A stretch of DNA of 64,000 bases from Ornithinimicrobium ciconiae. GTDB taxonomy: Bacteria; Actinomycetota; Actinomycetes; Actinomycetales; Dermatophilaceae. Position numbers and translations under genes: made by a program. Positions 30,670 through 41,530 of the stretch are shown here, piece by piece; the first letter of the stretch is position 1; each line of letters begins with the position of its first letter. Below the pieces are notes generated by a model. The model was not told where the DNA came from. It made no database searches and worked only from the letters and a program-made list of their open reading frames with translations. The stretch lies in NCBI RefSeq assembly GCF_007197575.1, contig NZ_CP041616.1, positions 2,418,001 through 2,482,000 on the forward strand. Direction: 5' to 3'.

Positions 30670-31451
30670 GCACCGCTCCCCCGGCCAATCGGCATACGGC
30701 CACCCCAGGGCGCCCCGCCCCCACCGCGCGCCGCATCCTGACCCAGGCGGTCTTTGAGACCAAGGGGCTGCTGAGCCACGGCGAGCAACTCCTGGTCAGT
30801 GTGGTCCTGCCGCTCATGGCGCTGACCGGACTCGCGGTGACCGACGTCCCGTCCCTGGGCGAGGGCGAGCGGATCGACCTCGCGACCGCTGGCGTCTTCG
30901 CCCTGGCGATCATCTCCACGGCGTTCACCGGGCAGGCCATCCTCCTCGGGTTCGAGCGGCGCTGGGGGGTGCTGCGGATGCTGGGCACCACGCCCCTGGG
31001 GCGCGGCGGACTCCTTCCCGCCAAGGCGCTCTCGGTGCTGGCTGTCGTCGCCGTCCAGTTCGTCGTGCTCGGTGCCGTCGCTGCTTTCCTCGGGTGGCGT
31101 CCGGAGCTCAGCGGACTGCCCGGTGCCCTGGCGGTGACGATCGCGGGAGTGCTCGCCTTCGCCTCCCTCGCTGCCCTGATCGGCGGCACGCTGCGCGCCG
31201 AGGGTGTCCTCGCGCTGGCCAACCTGCTGTGGATCCTGCTGGCCGCGCTCGGTGGGGTCCTGATCTCGGCGGACCGCTATCCCGCGCCGTGGGACACCGT
31301 GGTCAGCGCCCTGCCCTCCGCGGCCCTCGGCGACGGCATGCGCGAGGCCCTGGTGCACGGCGCGTTCCCCGCCACGCAGATCCTCATCCTACTCGCGTGG
31401 GCCGGGCTCACCGCGGCCCTCGCCACCCGTCTGCTGCGCTGGTCCGACTGA
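30666..31451 (+). CDS. ABC transporter permease (ABC-2 type)
   Basis: A 261-residue membrane protein with six hydrophobic segments and the ABC-2 look (GFERRWGVLRMLGTTPLGRGGLLPAK). It starts at an ATG overlapping the ATPase stop by 4 nt. The cargo is unknown. The gene is followed 68 bp later by ctaA on the same strand. Confidence 0.88.
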   Translation: MSTAPPANRHTATPGRPAPTARRILTQAVFETKGLLSHGEQLLVSVVLPLMALTGLAVTDVPSLGEGERIDLATAGVFALAIISTAFTGQAILLGFERRWGVLRMLGTTPLGRGGLLPAKALSVLAVVAVQFVVLGAVAAFLGWRPELSGLPGALAVTIAGVLAFASLAALIGGTLRAEGVLALANLLWILLAALGGVLISADRYPAPWDTVVSALPSAALGDGMREALVHGAFPATQILILLAWAGLTAALATRLLRWSD

Positions 31452-31519
31452 CCCGATCCGAGGCCGGCCGTCAGGTGGGTGGCTGAGGGAACACGTCGCC
31501 CACGACCTACCATGAATGG

Positions 31520-32461
31520 GTGCCCGTGAACTCTGCCTGGCTGCGCCGGATCCTCGCCTTCAACCTCGTCCTGCAGGTGCTCATCGTCATCACTGGCGGC
31601 CTGGTCCGGCTGACCGGCAGTGGCCTGGGCTGCCCGACGTGGCCCCGCTGCGAGGGTGACTCGTTCACCCCGGTGATCCACGACGCGATGACCTTCCACC
31701 CGTTCGTGGAGTACGGCAACAGGATGTTGAGTGTCCTCGTCGGCGTCGGCGCCCTGCTGACGGTCTGGGCCGTATGGCGGTGGGCCCGGTCCCGCACCCC
31801 GATGATGCCGCTGGCATGGGCGATCCTCGGCCTCACCATCGGCCAGGGGGCGCTCGGTGGGATCACCGTGCTGACCCGGCTCCACCCGATCACGGTCATG
31901 GGGCACTTCCTGGTGTCCATGTCGCTGGTGATGCTGAGCACCTGGCTGGTGCTGCGGGAGCGGCAGCCCGACCACCGGGCCCGTCCGGTGGCACCGCTCA
32001 TCGTCCGACAGCTGGCCGCGGCCACCTCGCTGGCGCTGGTGGCGGTCCTGGTCCTGGGCACCATCGTGACCGGCTCGGGTCCCCACTCCGGCGATGCCGA
32101 GCACCCGGCCCGGTTCGGCCTCGACGCCCGCACGATCTCCTGGCTGCACGCCGACGCGGTGATGCTCTTTGTCGGGCTCGTCGTGGCGATGGTGGTCGCC
32201 ACGCGTCTGGTCTCACGTGCAGTCCGCTCCCGCGAGTGGTGGGGGTGGGTGCTGCTGATCTCCCTGGCCCAGGGCGTCATCGGCTACACGCAGTACCTCA
32301 CCGGACTCCCCGAACTGCTGGTGCTCGTCCACATGCTGGGCGCCGCGGCGCTGACGGCGACCGTCACCGGTGGGGTGCTCACACTCTGGGACCGGGAGCC
32401 TGCTGCGGTCGGAGACACCGACGTCACGGGAGCTCCGGAGCTCACTGCGCGTCAGCGTTGA
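31520..32461 (+). CDS. ctaA: Heme A synthase (COX15/CtaA family)
   Basis: Converts heme O to heme A for cytochrome aa3 oxidase. The 313-residue polytopic protein has eight likely helices. It shows LVRLTGSGLGCPTWPRCEGD near the N-terminus, with a Cys pair, EYGNRMLS, and His residues in later helices (TRLHPITVMGHF, SWLHADAV, VLVHMLGAAAL). The start is GTG 31520; GTG 31526 is possible. It converges on ctaB across repeat locus C. Confidence 0.93.
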   Translation: MPVNSAWLRRILAFNLVLQVLIVITGGLVRLTGSGLGCPTWPRCEGDSFTPVIHDAMTFHPFVEYGNRMLSVLVGVGALLTVWAVWRWARSRTPMMPLAWAILGLTIGQGALGGITVLTRLHPITVMGHFLVSMSLVMLSTWLVLRERQPDHRARPVAPLIVRQLAAATSLALVAVLVLGTIVTGSGPHSGDAEHPARFGLDARTISWLHADAVMLFVGLVVAMVVATRLVSRAVRSREWWGWVLLISLAQGVIGYTQYLTGLPELLVLVHMLGAAALTATVTGGVLTLWDREPAAVGDTDVTGAPELTARQR

Positions 32462-32531
32462 GTCGAACCGGCGGGCTACCAGACCGCTGCTCCGTGGGCC
32501 GCCGGACGTCCGAAGATCTCCCTAGCCCTGA

Positions 32532-32624
32532 GACCTACGAAACCCCTCCAAAAAGACGCCTGACGCCTACGAAACCACTCCGAGAATGGGTCAGACGCCT
32601 ACGAAACCCCTCCAAAAAGGGTCA
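32532..32624. repeat. 32-bp tandem repeat array, locus C
   Basis: Units at 32532-32561, 32562-32593 and 32594-32624. The common core is CCTACGAAACC followed by CCTCCAAAAAG or ACTCCGAGAATGG. It is related to loci A and B (complement of ATTTTCCGAGAGGTTTCG), though more diverged. The last unit overlaps the stop codon of ctaB (complement of TGA at 32622-32624). Confidence 0.85.
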
Positions 32625-33572
32625 GAACGGGAGCGCGACGAAGACCAGGGGGTCGACCGCGACGCCCAGGAAGAGCAGCGTCAGATAGCTGATCGAGAAG
32701 TGGAAGAGGCGCATCGCGCCGAGCTTGTTGCCGGTCTCCCCCGCCTTGGCGCGGCTCAGCAGCCGGTGGGCCTCGACGAGGAAGACCGCACCGGAGAGCA
32801 GCGCGACACCGGTGTAGATCCAGCCCATCGGCGCGACCGGGATGAGCAGCAGCGAGGTGGCGATGGTGGCCCACGAGTAGGCCACGACCTTGCGCGCTAC
32901 CGCCACGTCCTCCGCCACGACCGGCAGCATCGGCACCCCGGCCGCGGCATAGTCGTCCTTGAAGCGCATCGACAGCGGCCAGTAGTGCGGCGGCGTCCAG
33001 AAGAAGATGACCATGAACAGCACGAGCGCCGGCCAGGCCAGCGAGTTGGTCACCGCGGACCAACCGATCAGCACCGGCATACAGCCCGCGACGCCGCCCC
33101 AGACGATGTTCTGCGAGGTGCGCCGCTTGAGCAGGATCGTGTAGAAGCCGACGTAGAGCACGATCGCGCCCAGCCCCAGCCAGGCCGAGAGCCAGTTGAC
33201 GAACAGGCCCAGCCACAGGGTCGCGATGACCCCGAGCACGACGCCGAAGATCATCGCGGCCCGTGGCGTGATCACCCCGGTGACCAGCGGACGGTTCTCC
33301 GTGCGATGCATCTGGGCATCGATGTCCCGGTCGAGATAACAGTTCAGCGTGTTGGCCGAGGCCGCGGCGAGCGTGCCGCCGACCAGGGTGGCAACCATCA
33401 GCCAGAGCGAGGGGATGCCGCCCTCGGCGAGAAACATCACCGGGAAGGTGGTGACCAGCAGCAGCTCGATGATGCGGGGCTTGGTCAGCGCGACATAGTC
33501 GCCGACGACCTGGCGCCAGCCACGGTCAGCGACAGGGTTGGTCGTCCCTGTCGCGCGGTCCAGAGTGGTCAC
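32622..33572 (-). CDS. ctaB: Protoheme IX farnesyltransferase (heme O synthase)
   Basis: UbiA-family prenyltransferase of 316 residues that farnesylates heme b to heme O, the substrate of CtaA. The Asp-rich site is [12 protein letters not shown], preceded by [18 protein letters not shown], with [14 protein letters not shown] as the second motif, and about nine hydrophobic helices. The GTG start ending at 33572 has AAGGA 6 nt upstream; the longer frame to 33782 is unsupported. It diverges from tkt. Confidence 0.95.
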   Translation of the reverse strand: MTTLDRATGTTNPVADRGWRQVVGDYVALTKPRIIELLLVTTFPVMFLAEGGIPSLWLMVATLVGGTLAAASANTLNCYLDRDIDAQMHRTENRPLVTGVITPRAAMIFGVVLGVIATLWLGLFVNWLSAWLGLGAIVLYVGFYTILLKRRTSQNIVWGGVAGCMPVLIGWSAVTNSLAWPALVLFMVIFFWTPPHYWPLSMRFKDDYAAAGVPMLPVVAEDVAVARKVVAYSWATIATSLLLIPVAPMGWIYTGVALLSGAVFLVEAHRLLSRAKAGETGNKLGAMRLFHFSISYLTLLFLGVAVDPLVFVALPF

Positions 33573-33814
33573 GTCGTCCTTGTCACAGAGCAGCAGACAG
33601 TATGCCGGGCGCCCGGGTTGGGGGGCCCGCTTGCACCTCTCATGGTAGCCGCCCAGGGCGCCGACACACTCACCGGGACGCCGGGCCGCGCCGACCTGAC
33701 GGCGAACCCGAGGAAGAGTGGACCGGACGGTGCGCACTTCACTCCGGCGGACTAAGGTCGGCAGTGACCGTGGTGCTGCCACGCACCACGCCGCCGACTA
33801 CGGAGGAGTGACTC

Positions 33815-36037
33815 GTGACCGAGACGACCCAGGACACCCCGAATCGAGACGCGAGCCTCGCCGCCCCGGTGGCCACCGAGGTCGGCTGGACCGATCTCGA
33901 CGTGCGCGCCGTCGACACCGCCCGGATCCTGGCCGCTGACGCAGTCCAGAAGGTCGGTAACGGCCACCCCGGGACGGCGATGAGCCTGGCCCCGGTCGCC
34001 TACCTGCTCTATCAGAACGTGATGAAGCACGACCCGAGCGACCCCGACTGGCTGGGACGCGACCGGTTCGTCCTCTCCTGTGGGCACTCGAGCCTGACCC
34101 AGTACATCCAGCTCTATCTCAACGGTTACGGCCTGGAGCTGAGCGACCTGGCGGCGCTGCGCACCTGGGGCAGCCTGACCCCGGGGCACCCCGAGGTCCA
34201 TCACACGACCGGTGTGGAACTGACCACCGGCCCGCTGGGCAGCGGTCTGGCGACTGCGGTCGGCATGGCGATGGCGCAGCGCCGTCAGCGTGGCCTGCTC
34301 GACCCGGACGCGGCTCCCGGCACCTCACCCTTCGACCACCACATCTGGGTCCTTGCCTCTGACGGCGACATCATGGAGGGCGTGGCCTCTGAGGCCTCCT
34401 CCCTGGCTGGGCACCAGGAGCTGGGTAACCTGACGCTGATCTACGACCAGAACTACATCTCCATCGAAGACGACACCGACATCTCCTTCTCCGAGGACGT
34501 CGCCAAGCGCTACGAGGCCTACGGCTGGAACGCCGTGACCGTCGACTGGCGCGAGCAGGAGTCGTATGTCGAGAACATCGACGCCCTGTTCACCGCCCTC
34601 GAGGACAGCAAGACCTCCGACAAGCCGACGCTGGTGCTGCTCCGGACGATCATCGCCTGGCCCGCCCCCACCGCGCAGGACACCGGCGCCTCGCACGGCT
34701 CGGCCCTGGGTGCCGACGAGGTCGCCGCGACCAAGAAGCTCCTCGGGTTCGATCCGGACGTGAACTTCCCGGACGACCCCGAGGTCCTGGCACACGCCCG
34801 CCTGGTGATGGACCGCGGACAGGCCGCGCACGCGGAGTGGGACACGGCATACAACACCTGGCGGGACGCCAACGCGGACCGGGCGACCCTCCTGGACCGC
34901 CTCCTGGCCAAGGAGCTGCCGGACGGCTTCGCAGACGCCTTCCCCGTCTTCGACGCCGACGCCAAGGGCAAGGCCACCCGCGCCGCCTCCGGTGAGGTGC
35001 TCAACGCCCTCGCCGATGTGATGCCCGAGCTGTGGGGCGGCTCGGCCGACCTGGCCGGCTCCAACAACACCACCATGAAGGGTGAGCCGAGCTTCGTCCC
35101 GGCGAGCAAGTCCACGGACATGTTCGCCGGCAACGAGTTTGGACGCACCCTGCACTTCGGCATCCGCGAGAACGGCATGGGCATGATCCTGTCGGGCATC
35201 GCACTGGAGGGCCTGACGCGACCCTACGGCGGCACCTTCCTGGTGTTCTCGGACTACATGCGCCCGGCCGTCCGGCTGGCCTCGATCCAACAGCTCCCGG
35301 TCGTCTATGTCTGGACCCACGACTCCATCGGTCTGGGTGAGGACGGCCCGACCCACCAGCCCGTCGAGCACCTCGCCGCACTGCGCGCGATCCCCGGCCT
35401 CGACGTGATCCGCCCGGCCGACGCCAACGAGACCGCCGTGGCCTGGCGCACCGCCCTGCAGATCCACGACCACCCGATGGCGCTGGCGCTGACCCGCCAG
35501 AACGTGCCGACCTGGGACCGCACCGAGTTCGCCTCCGCGGACCTGACGGAAAAGGGCGGCTACGTCCTGGTTGACGCGGAGGGCGGGGAGCCCGACGTGA
35601 TCCTGATCGGCACCGGCTCGGAGGTCCAGCTGGCCGTGCACGCGCGCCAGCAGCTCGCCGAGCAGGGTGTGCGCGCCCGCGTGGTGAGCATGCCGTGTCG
35701 CGAGTGGTTCGACGCGCAGGACCAGTCCTACCGGGACGACGTCCTCCCGCCGACCGTGCGGGCCCGGGTCAGCGTCGAGGCCGGCGTGGCCCAGGGCTGG
35801 CGCGAGCTGGTAGGCGACGCCGGACGGATCATCAGCCTCGACCACTTCGGCGCCTCCGCCGACTACGAGACCCTCTTCCGCGAGTTCGGCATCACCGCCG
35901 AGGCCGTCGCCGCGGCGGCCACCGAGTCCATCGCCGCGGCCCGGGGCGACGAGGCCCCGGCCCACAACACCCCGACCGAACCGTCCTCCGGCGAGCCCAC
36001 CATCGGCGACGTCCCCACCTCAACTCAGGAGAAGTGA
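33815..36037 (+). CDS. tkt: Transketolase
   Basis: Thiamine-diphosphate enzyme of the pentose phosphate pathway. At 740 residues it is slightly long because of an N-terminal extension of about 25 residues and a Ser/Pro-rich C-terminal tail. Visible landmarks are [29 protein letters not shown] with the downstream QN (ThDP/Mg site), FGIRENGMG and [18 protein letters not shown]. The GTG start has GGAGGAG 5 nt upstream. The 242-bp spacer to ctaB (33573-33814) should hold divergent promoters; I cannot point to a clear -10/-35 pair. It opens the tkt-tal-pgi-zwf-opcA-pgl operon. Confidence 0.97.
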   Translation: MTETTQDTPNRDASLAAPVATEVGWTDLDVRAVDTARILAADAVQKVGNGHPGTAMSLAPVAYLLYQNVMKHDPSDPDWLGRDRFVLSCGHSSLTQYIQLYLNGYGLELSDLAALRTWGSLTPGHPEVHHTTGVELTTGPLGSGLATAVGMAMAQRRQRGLLDPDAAPGTSPFDHHIWVLASDGDIMEGVASEASSLAGHQELGNLTLIYDQNYISIEDDTDISFSEDVAKRYEAYGWNAVTVDWREQESYVENIDALFTALEDSKTSDKPTLVLLRTIIAWPAPTAQDTGASHGSALGADEVAATKKLLGFDPDVNFPDDPEVLAHARLVMDRGQAAHAEWDTAYNTWRDANADRATLLDRLLAKELPDGFADAFPVFDADAKGKATRAASGEVLNALADVMPELWGGSADLAGSNNTTMKGEPSFVPASKSTDMFAGNEFGRTLHFGIRENGMGMILSGIALEGLTRPYGGTFLVFSDYMRPAVRLASIQQLPVVYVWTHDSIGLGEDGPTHQPVEHLAALRAIPGLDVIRPADANETAVAWRTALQIHDHPMALALTRQNVPTWDRTEFASADLTEKGGYVLVDAEGGEPDVILIGTGSEVQLAVHARQQLAEQGVRARVVSMPCREWFDAQDQSYRDDVLPPTVRARVSVEAGVAQGWRELVGDAGRIISLDHFGASADYETLFREFGITAEAVAAAATESIAAARGDEAPAHNTPTEPSSGEPTIGDVPTSTQEK

Positions 36038-36043
36038 GCACCC

Positions 36044-37183
36044 ATGACTGAGAACACCACGTCCTCGAGCACCCCCCTGGCAGATCTGTCCGCCGCCGGT
36101 GTCTCCATCTGGCTGGACGACCTCAGCCGCACCATGATCAGTTCCGGTGAACTCCAGCAGCTCATCGACACCCGCCATGTCGTCGGCGTCACCACCAACC
36201 CGACGATCTTCGCCAACGCCCTCTCTGACGGCGAGGCCTACACCGAGCAGGTGCAGCAGTTGGCTGCCGCCGGGTCGGACGTCGACACCACGGTCTTCGC
36301 GCTGACCACCGAGGACGTCCGCAACGCCTGCGACGTGCTCAAGCCCGTCTTCGACGCCTCGGGCGGGGTCGACGGTCGCGTCTCCATCGAGGTGGACCCG
36401 CGGTTGGAGGCCGACACCGAGGGCACGGTCGAGATGGCCAAGAAGCTCTGGGCCGAGGTCGACCGCGAGAACCTGTTCATCAAGATCCCGGCCACGGTCG
36501 AGGGGCTGCCCGCGATCAGCCAGGTGCTAGCCGAGGGGATCAGCGTCAACGTGACCCTGATCTTCTCCCTGGACCGCTACCGCGGGGTGATGAACGCCTT
36601 CCTCACCGGCCTCGAGCAGGCTCGTGAGGGTGGCAAGGACCTGTCCACGATCCACTCGGTCGCCTCGTTCTTCGTCTCCCGTGTCGACAGCGAGATCGAC
36701 AACCAGCTCGACGCCATCGGCACCCCCGAGGCCACCGCGCTGAAGGGCAAGGCAGGGCTGGCCAACGCCCGCCTGGCCTACCAGGCCTACGAGGAGGTCT
36801 TCTCCACCCCGCGCTGGCAGAACCTCGCCGACGACGGGGCCAACGCCCAGCGGCCGCTGTGGGCCTCCACCGGGGTGAAGAACCCGGACTACCCGGACAC
36901 GCTGTATGTCGACGGGCTGGTCGCCCCGAACACCGTCAACACCATGCCGCACGCCACCATGGAGGCCACGGCCGACCACGGGGTGATCCCGGCCGACTCG
37001 GTGACCGGCACCTATGCCGAGTCCCAGCAGGTCCTCGACGACCTGGAGCGGGTCGGCGTCAGCTATGCCCAGGTGGTGGACACCCTGGAGACCGAGGGTC
37101 TGGACAAGTTCGTGAAGTCCTGGGCCGGGCTGCTCGACTCTGTCCAGGGCGAGCTCGACCGGCTGGGTGGCGAAGCCAGGTGA
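36044..37183 (+). CDS. tal: Transaldolase
   Basis: Class I aldolase-type enzyme moving a dihydroxyacetone unit between sugar phosphates. The 379 residues contain [15 protein letters not shown] and the Schiff-base Lys in [13 protein letters not shown], with [20 protein letters not shown] in the C-terminal half. It starts 6 nt after tkt, with AGGAG overlapping the tkt end. The length fits the actinobacterial Tal form (about 370). Confidence 0.96.
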   Translation: MTENTTSSSTPLADLSAAGVSIWLDDLSRTMISSGELQQLIDTRHVVGVTTNPTIFANALSDGEAYTEQVQQLAAAGSDVDTTVFALTTEDVRNACDVLKPVFDASGGVDGRVSIEVDPRLEADTEGTVEMAKKLWAEVDRENLFIKIPATVEGLPAISQVLAEGISVNVTLIFSLDRYRGVMNAFLTGLEQAREGGKDLSTIHSVASFFVSRVDSEIDNQLDAIGTPEATALKGKAGLANARLAYQAYEEVFSTPRWQNLADDGANAQRPLWASTGVKNPDYPDTLYVDGLVAPNTVNTMPHATMEATADHGVIPADSVTGTYAESQQVLDDLERVGVSYAQVVDTLETEGLDKFVKSWAGLLDSVQGELDRLGGEAR

Positions 37184-38811
37184 GCTCACTGTCCGTCGAG
37201 GCGCTGGGCGCGGCGGCTGACGCCGTCGAGGCGCACCTGCCCACGCTGGTGGAGGACAAGGTCGCCTCCCGCCTGTTCGCGCAGGATCCCACCCTGTGGG
37301 GTCCTGAGGCCGAGTCCGAGTCCGCGATCCGGCTCTCCTGGACGGGCCTGCACCGCACCTCCCGTCCCCTGGTCGGGGAGATCTCTGCGCTGCGCGAGGA
37401 GCTCACCTCCCGCGGGGTGCACCGGATCGCCCTGTGCGGCATGGGCGGCTCCTCCCTGGCCCCCGAGGTGATCTGCGCAACGGCAGGGGTCGACCTCGTG
37501 GTCGTCGACTCCTCCGATCCGGACATGGTGCGCGCGTGCGTGCACGATGACCTGGCCGGGACCGCGGTGGTGGTCTCCTCCAAGTCCGGATCGACCGTCG
37601 AGACCGACTCCCAGCGCCGGATCTTCATCCAGGCCTTCCAGGACGCCGGAATCGACCCGACCGAGCGGATCATCATCGTCACCGACCCCGGCAGCGCGAT
37701 GGACACGCAGTCCCGGGCCGACGGTTACCGCGTCATCAACGCCGACCCCAATGTCGGTGGGCGCTACTCGGCCCTGACCGCGTTCGGTCTCGTGCCATCG
37801 GGGCTGGCCGGCATCGACGTCGGGGCACTGCTGGACGAGGCCGAGGTGGTCGCCGACCTCCTCGCCGAGGACGACCCGGCCAACCCCGGCCTGCGGCTCG
37901 GCGCTGCCATGGCCGGCACCGAGCCCCTGCGCGACAAGTTGATCCTCACCGACCGCGGCACCCCCATCGTGGGTTTCGCCGACTGGGCCGAGCAGCTCAT
38001 CGCCGAGAGCACCGGCAAGGAGGGCACCGGCGTGCTGCCGGTCGTCGTGGGCCGTGCCGGGGCAGCACCGGCCGTGGCCGGCGCCCCGGACGCCACGGTG
38101 GTCGCGCTGACCGCCGAGGACGACGAGGAGACTGCCAGCGAGCAGGTGCCCTCGCAGATCAACGTCGCCGGCACACTGGGTGCCCAGCTGCTGCTCTGGG
38201 AGGTCGCCACGGCGGTCGCCGGGCGGCTCCTGGGGATCAACCCGTTCGACCAGCCCGACGTCGAGAGCGCCAAGTCCGCCGCCCGCGACCTGATGGACAA
38301 CCCCTCAGGTGGGACCGAGGACGCGCTCGGCACGGACGGTGCCGTCGAGATCCGGACCGCCGGCACGGCCCTGGAGCTCGGGGAGGCCAGCACCTCGCTC
38401 GAGGGCTCGGTCGACGCGCTCCTGGCGCAGCTGGACCCCGACCGCGGCTACCTGGCCGTCATGGTCTATCTGGACCGTCTCGCGCACGCCGACCTGGAGT
38501 CGGTGCGCGGCACCCTGGAGACCCGTCTGGGCCGCCCGGTCACCTTCGGCTGGGGACCGCGCTTCCTGCACTCCACCGGCCAGTTCCACAAGGGCGGACC
38601 GGAGACCGGGATCTATCTGCAGGTGACCGGGGCACCCGTCCAGGACGTTCCGGTGCCGGGCAAGGAGTTCACCCTCGGCACCTTCATCGCCGCCCAGGCG
38701 GCCGGTGACGCCCAGGTGCTCGCCGACAAGGGCCGACCGGTCCTGCGGCTGCACCTGACCGAGCAGGAGGCAGGGCTGGCCCAGCTCCGCGAGGTGCTGG
38801 GTCGCTCGTGA
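37180..38811 (+). CDS. pgi: Glucose-6-phosphate isomerase
   Basis: Interconverts glucose-6-phosphate and fructose-6-phosphate. The 543-residue product has [26 protein letters not shown] (phosphate-binding SIS-type loop), [19 protein letters not shown], and a C-terminal [14 protein letters not shown]. It is the divergent actinobacterial form found in zwf/opcA operons rather than the long E. coli type. The GTG overlaps the tal stop by 4 nt; the frame is open upstream through tal but this is a shadow. Confidence 0.93.
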   Translation: MSSLSVEALGAAADAVEAHLPTLVEDKVASRLFAQDPTLWGPEAESESAIRLSWTGLHRTSRPLVGEISALREELTSRGVHRIALCGMGGSSLAPEVICATAGVDLVVVDSSDPDMVRACVHDDLAGTAVVVSSKSGSTVETDSQRRIFIQAFQDAGIDPTERIIIVTDPGSAMDTQSRADGYRVINADPNVGGRYSALTAFGLVPSGLAGIDVGALLDEAEVVADLLAEDDPANPGLRLGAAMAGTEPLRDKLILTDRGTPIVGFADWAEQLIAESTGKEGTGVLPVVVGRAGAAPAVAGAPDATVVALTAEDDEETASEQVPSQINVAGTLGAQLLLWEVATAVAGRLLGINPFDQPDVESAKSAARDLMDNPSGGTEDALGTDGAVEIRTAGTALELGEASTSLEGSVDALLAQLDPDRGYLAVMVYLDRLAHADLESVRGTLETRLGRPVTFGWGPRFLHSTGQFHKGGPETGIYLQVTGAPVQDVPVPGKEFTLGTFIAAQAAGDAQVLADKGRPVLRLHLTEQEAGLAQLREVLGRS

Positions 38812-40352
38812 GTCCGACGGACGTGTCCGCGCAGCATAACCCGCTGCGGCACCCGGACGACAAGCGCCTGCCCCGCATCGCGGGCCCGTGCAGCATGGTG
38901 ATGTTCGGCGTCACCGGCGACCTGGCCCGCAAGAAGCTCATGCCGGCGATCTACGACCTCGCCAACCGCGGCCTGCTCCCGGCCGGGTTCTCCCTGGTCG
39001 GGTTCGCCCGGCGGGACTGGAAGCAGCAGGACTTCGGCAAGGTCGTGCACGACTCGGTGCGCGCCCACGCCCGCACCCCCTTCCGGGAGGACGTGTGGCG
39101 CAGCCTGGCGGAGGGCTTCCGGTTCGTGCCGGGCAACTTCGACGACGCGGATGCCTACCGGGTGCTGGCCGACACGGTGCGCGAGCTGGACTCCGAGCGC
39201 GGCACCGGGGGCAACCACGCGTTCTACCTCTCGATCCCGCCGGACTACTTCGCGACCGTCTGCGAGCAGTTGCGCGCTTCCGGCCTCAGCGACCCGATCC
39301 CGGGCAGCTGGCGTCGGGTGGTGATCGAGAAACCGTTCGGTCACGACCTGGCCAGTGCCCAGGAGCTCAACGAGATCGTCGAGGGGGTTTTCCCGCCCGA
39401 CTCGGTCTTCCGGATCGACCACTACCTGGGCAAGGAGACGGTGCAGAACATCCTGGCCCTGCGTTTCGCCAACCAGATGTTTGAGCCGATCTGGAACAGC
39501 AACTACGTCGATCACGTGCAGATCACGATGGCCGAGGACATCGGGATCGGTGGCCGGGCCGGATACTACGACACGGTCGGCGCGGCCAAGGACGTCATCC
39601 AGAACCATCTGCTGCAGCTCCTGGCGCTGACCGCGATGGAGGAGCCGATCGACTTCACCGCCCCGTCCGTGCGCATCGAGAAGCTCAAGGTGCTCGCCTC
39701 CGCCCGACTGCCCGAGGACCTGGGCAGTGCGACGTCGCGGGGTCAGTATGCCGCGGGCTGGCAGGGCAGTGAACTCACCCAGGGCTACCTCGAGGAGGCC
39801 GGGGTCGCCCCCGACTCCCTCACCGAGACGTATGCCGCGCTGAAGGTGGAGGTGGACACCCGACGCTGGGCGGGGGTCCCGTTCTATCTGCGCGCCGGCA
39901 AACGGCTGGGCAAGCGGGTCACCGAGATCGCCGTGGTCTTCAAGCGGGCGCCGCATCTGCCGTTCAGCAGCACGGCGACCGAGGAGCTGGGGCAGAACGC
40001 CATCGTCATCCGGATCCAGCCGGATGAGGGCATCACGATGCGCTTCGGCTCCAAGGTGCCCGGCACCCAGATGGAGGTCCGCGACGTGACGATGGACTTC
40101 GGTTATGGCGCGTCGTTCACCGAGTCCAGCCCCGAGGCCTACGAGCGGCTCATCCTGGATGTGCTGCTCGGCGACCCCCCGCTGTTCCCACGTCACGAGG
40201 AGGTCGAGCTCTCCTGGCGGATCCTCGACCCCGTGATCGACTACTGGGCCCGCAACGCGGTGAAGCCGGGTGCCTACCCGGCTGGCACGTGGGGGCCGGA
40301 GTCGGCCGATGAGTTGATGCGCCGGGATGGGCGCGAGTGGAGACTGCCGTGA
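38808..40352 (+). CDS. zwf: Glucose-6-phosphate 1-dehydrogenase
   Basis: First oxidative step of the pentose phosphate pathway, a main source of NADPH. The 514 residues include the coenzyme motif GVTGDLARKKLMPAIYDLANRG, VIEKPFGHD and the active-site block RIDHYLGKETVQN. The GTG start overlaps the pgi stop by 4 nt, and opcA overlaps its end. OpcA is known as an activator of actinobacterial Zwf. Confidence 0.97.
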   Translation: MSPTDVSAQHNPLRHPDDKRLPRIAGPCSMVMFGVTGDLARKKLMPAIYDLANRGLLPAGFSLVGFARRDWKQQDFGKVVHDSVRAHARTPFREDVWRSLAEGFRFVPGNFDDADAYRVLADTVRELDSERGTGGNHAFYLSIPPDYFATVCEQLRASGLSDPIPGSWRRVVIEKPFGHDLASAQELNEIVEGVFPPDSVFRIDHYLGKETVQNILALRFANQMFEPIWNSNYVDHVQITMAEDIGIGGRAGYYDTVGAAKDVIQNHLLQLLALTAMEEPIDFTAPSVRIEKLKVLASARLPEDLGSATSRGQYAAGWQGSELTQGYLEEAGVAPDSLTETYAALKVEVDTRRWAGVPFYLRAGKRLGKRVTEIAVVFKRAPHLPFSSTATEELGQNAIVIRIQPDEGITMRFGSKVPGTQMEVRDVTMDFGYGASFTESSPEAYERLILDVLLGDPPLFPRHEEVELSWRILDPVIDYWARNAVKPGAYPAGTWGPESADELMRRDGREWRLP

Positions 40353-41494
40353 TCGTCGACCTGCCCAGCACCACCACCACCGAGATCGCCAAACGTCTGG
40401 TCGCCCTGCGGCACTCCGTCGGCGCGATGGCCATGGGCCGGGTCCTCACCCTGCTCCTGGTGACCGACGAGGAGGAGGCGGACGCGGCCCTGGAGATCGC
40501 CAACGACGCCACGCGTCAGCACCCGGCCCGCATCCTGGCGGTCGTGCGTGCCAACCGACGTGGGTCCAGTCGCCTGGACGCGCAGATCCGGGTCGGCGGT
40601 GACGCCGGGGCGAGCGAGATCGTCGTCCTGCGGATGTTTGGTGAGATGGCGGACCACGGCGCCTCCGTGGTGACCCCGCTGCTTCTGCCGGACTCCCCCA
40701 TCGTGGCGTGGTGGCCGGGGGAGCCACCACCCGACGTGGCCACCAGCGCCCTCGGGGAGATCGCCCGCCGACGCATCACCGACGCCGGTGGCTGCAGCAG
40801 CCCCGCGGCCCAGCTCAAGCGCCGCGCCAAGCACTATGCGCCGGGTGACACCGACCTGTCCTGGACGCGGATCACCCGCTGGCGCGGCCTGCTGGCAGCC
40901 GCCCTGGACGAGGCACCGTTCGAGCCCGTGCAGTCTGCTGCGGTGGTGGCCGAGCCCGGGGAGCCCAGCGCTGACCTGATTGCCGGCTGGCTCGCCGATG
41001 CGCTCGACGTGCCGGTGCAGCGCGTCAACAGCGCGGCCGGCACCGGCATCGTCAGTGTGCGGATGGATCGTGCGCACGGACCGATCGATCTGGCCCGCTC
41101 CGACGAGGGTCTGTCGACCCTCAGTCAACCGGGCCAGCCAGTGCGCGAGGTGCCGCTCATCACTCCCAGCGCGGCCGAGTGCCTGGCCCAGGAGCTGCGC
41201 CGGCTCGATGCCGATGAGATCTACGCCGCCGCCCTGACCAGGGGCCTGCCCCTGGTCACCCGCAAGCGCAAGGGAGCGGCCCACGCCGCCCGCGCCGGTG
41301 ACGTCCCGGCCGGGCCGGCGCAGGTGCCGGCCACCGCCACCCCCTCGATGTCCTCGCGTGCGTTGGGCAAGCGGCACCCCCAGGAGGACGCCCCAGACGA
41401 GGAGCGGTTGCGCACCCGGGTGGCGGAGGAGCTCGGGGACAGGACCGCCGGGGAGGTCCGGACGGGCGCGGACCCCGAGGCGCCGACCGAGTAG
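40349..41494 (+). CDS. opcA: Glucose-6-phosphate dehydrogenase assembly protein OpcA
   Basis: Allosteric/assembly partner of Zwf in actinobacteria and cyanobacteria. The start is the GTG at 40349 (MIVDLPSTTTTEIAKRL), overlapping the zwf stop by 4 nt. The core contains RILAVVRANRRG, VVTPLLLPDSPIVAWWPGEPP and DLSWTRITRWRGLLAAALDE. The product is 381 residues, whereas the family is often near 300-350. The extra C-terminal 70 or so residues are low complexity (Ala/Pro/Arg/Glu), and their last dozen (TGADPEAPTE) look like the start of a 6-phosphogluconolactonase, in frame with pgl beyond the TAG at 41492-41494. Confidence 0.92.
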   Translation: MIVDLPSTTTTEIAKRLVALRHSVGAMAMGRVLTLLLVTDEEEADAALEIANDATRQHPARILAVVRANRRGSSRLDAQIRVGGDAGASEIVVLRMFGEMADHGASVVTPLLLPDSPIVAWWPGEPPPDVATSALGEIARRRITDAGGCSSPAAQLKRRAKHYAPGDTDLSWTRITRWRGLLAAALDEAPFEPVQSAAVVAEPGEPSADLIAGWLADALDVPVQRVNSAAGTGIVSVRMDRAHGPIDLARSDEGLSTLSQPGQPVREVPLITPSAAECLAQELRRLDADEIYAAALTRGLPLVTRKRKGAAHAARAGDVPAGPAQVPATATPSMSSRALGKRHPQEDAPDEERLRTRVAEELGDRTAGEVRTGADPEAPTE

Positions 41495-41530
41495 GTAGCC
41501 GCGGCCGCCGCGACCGCCCTCCAGGAGGCG

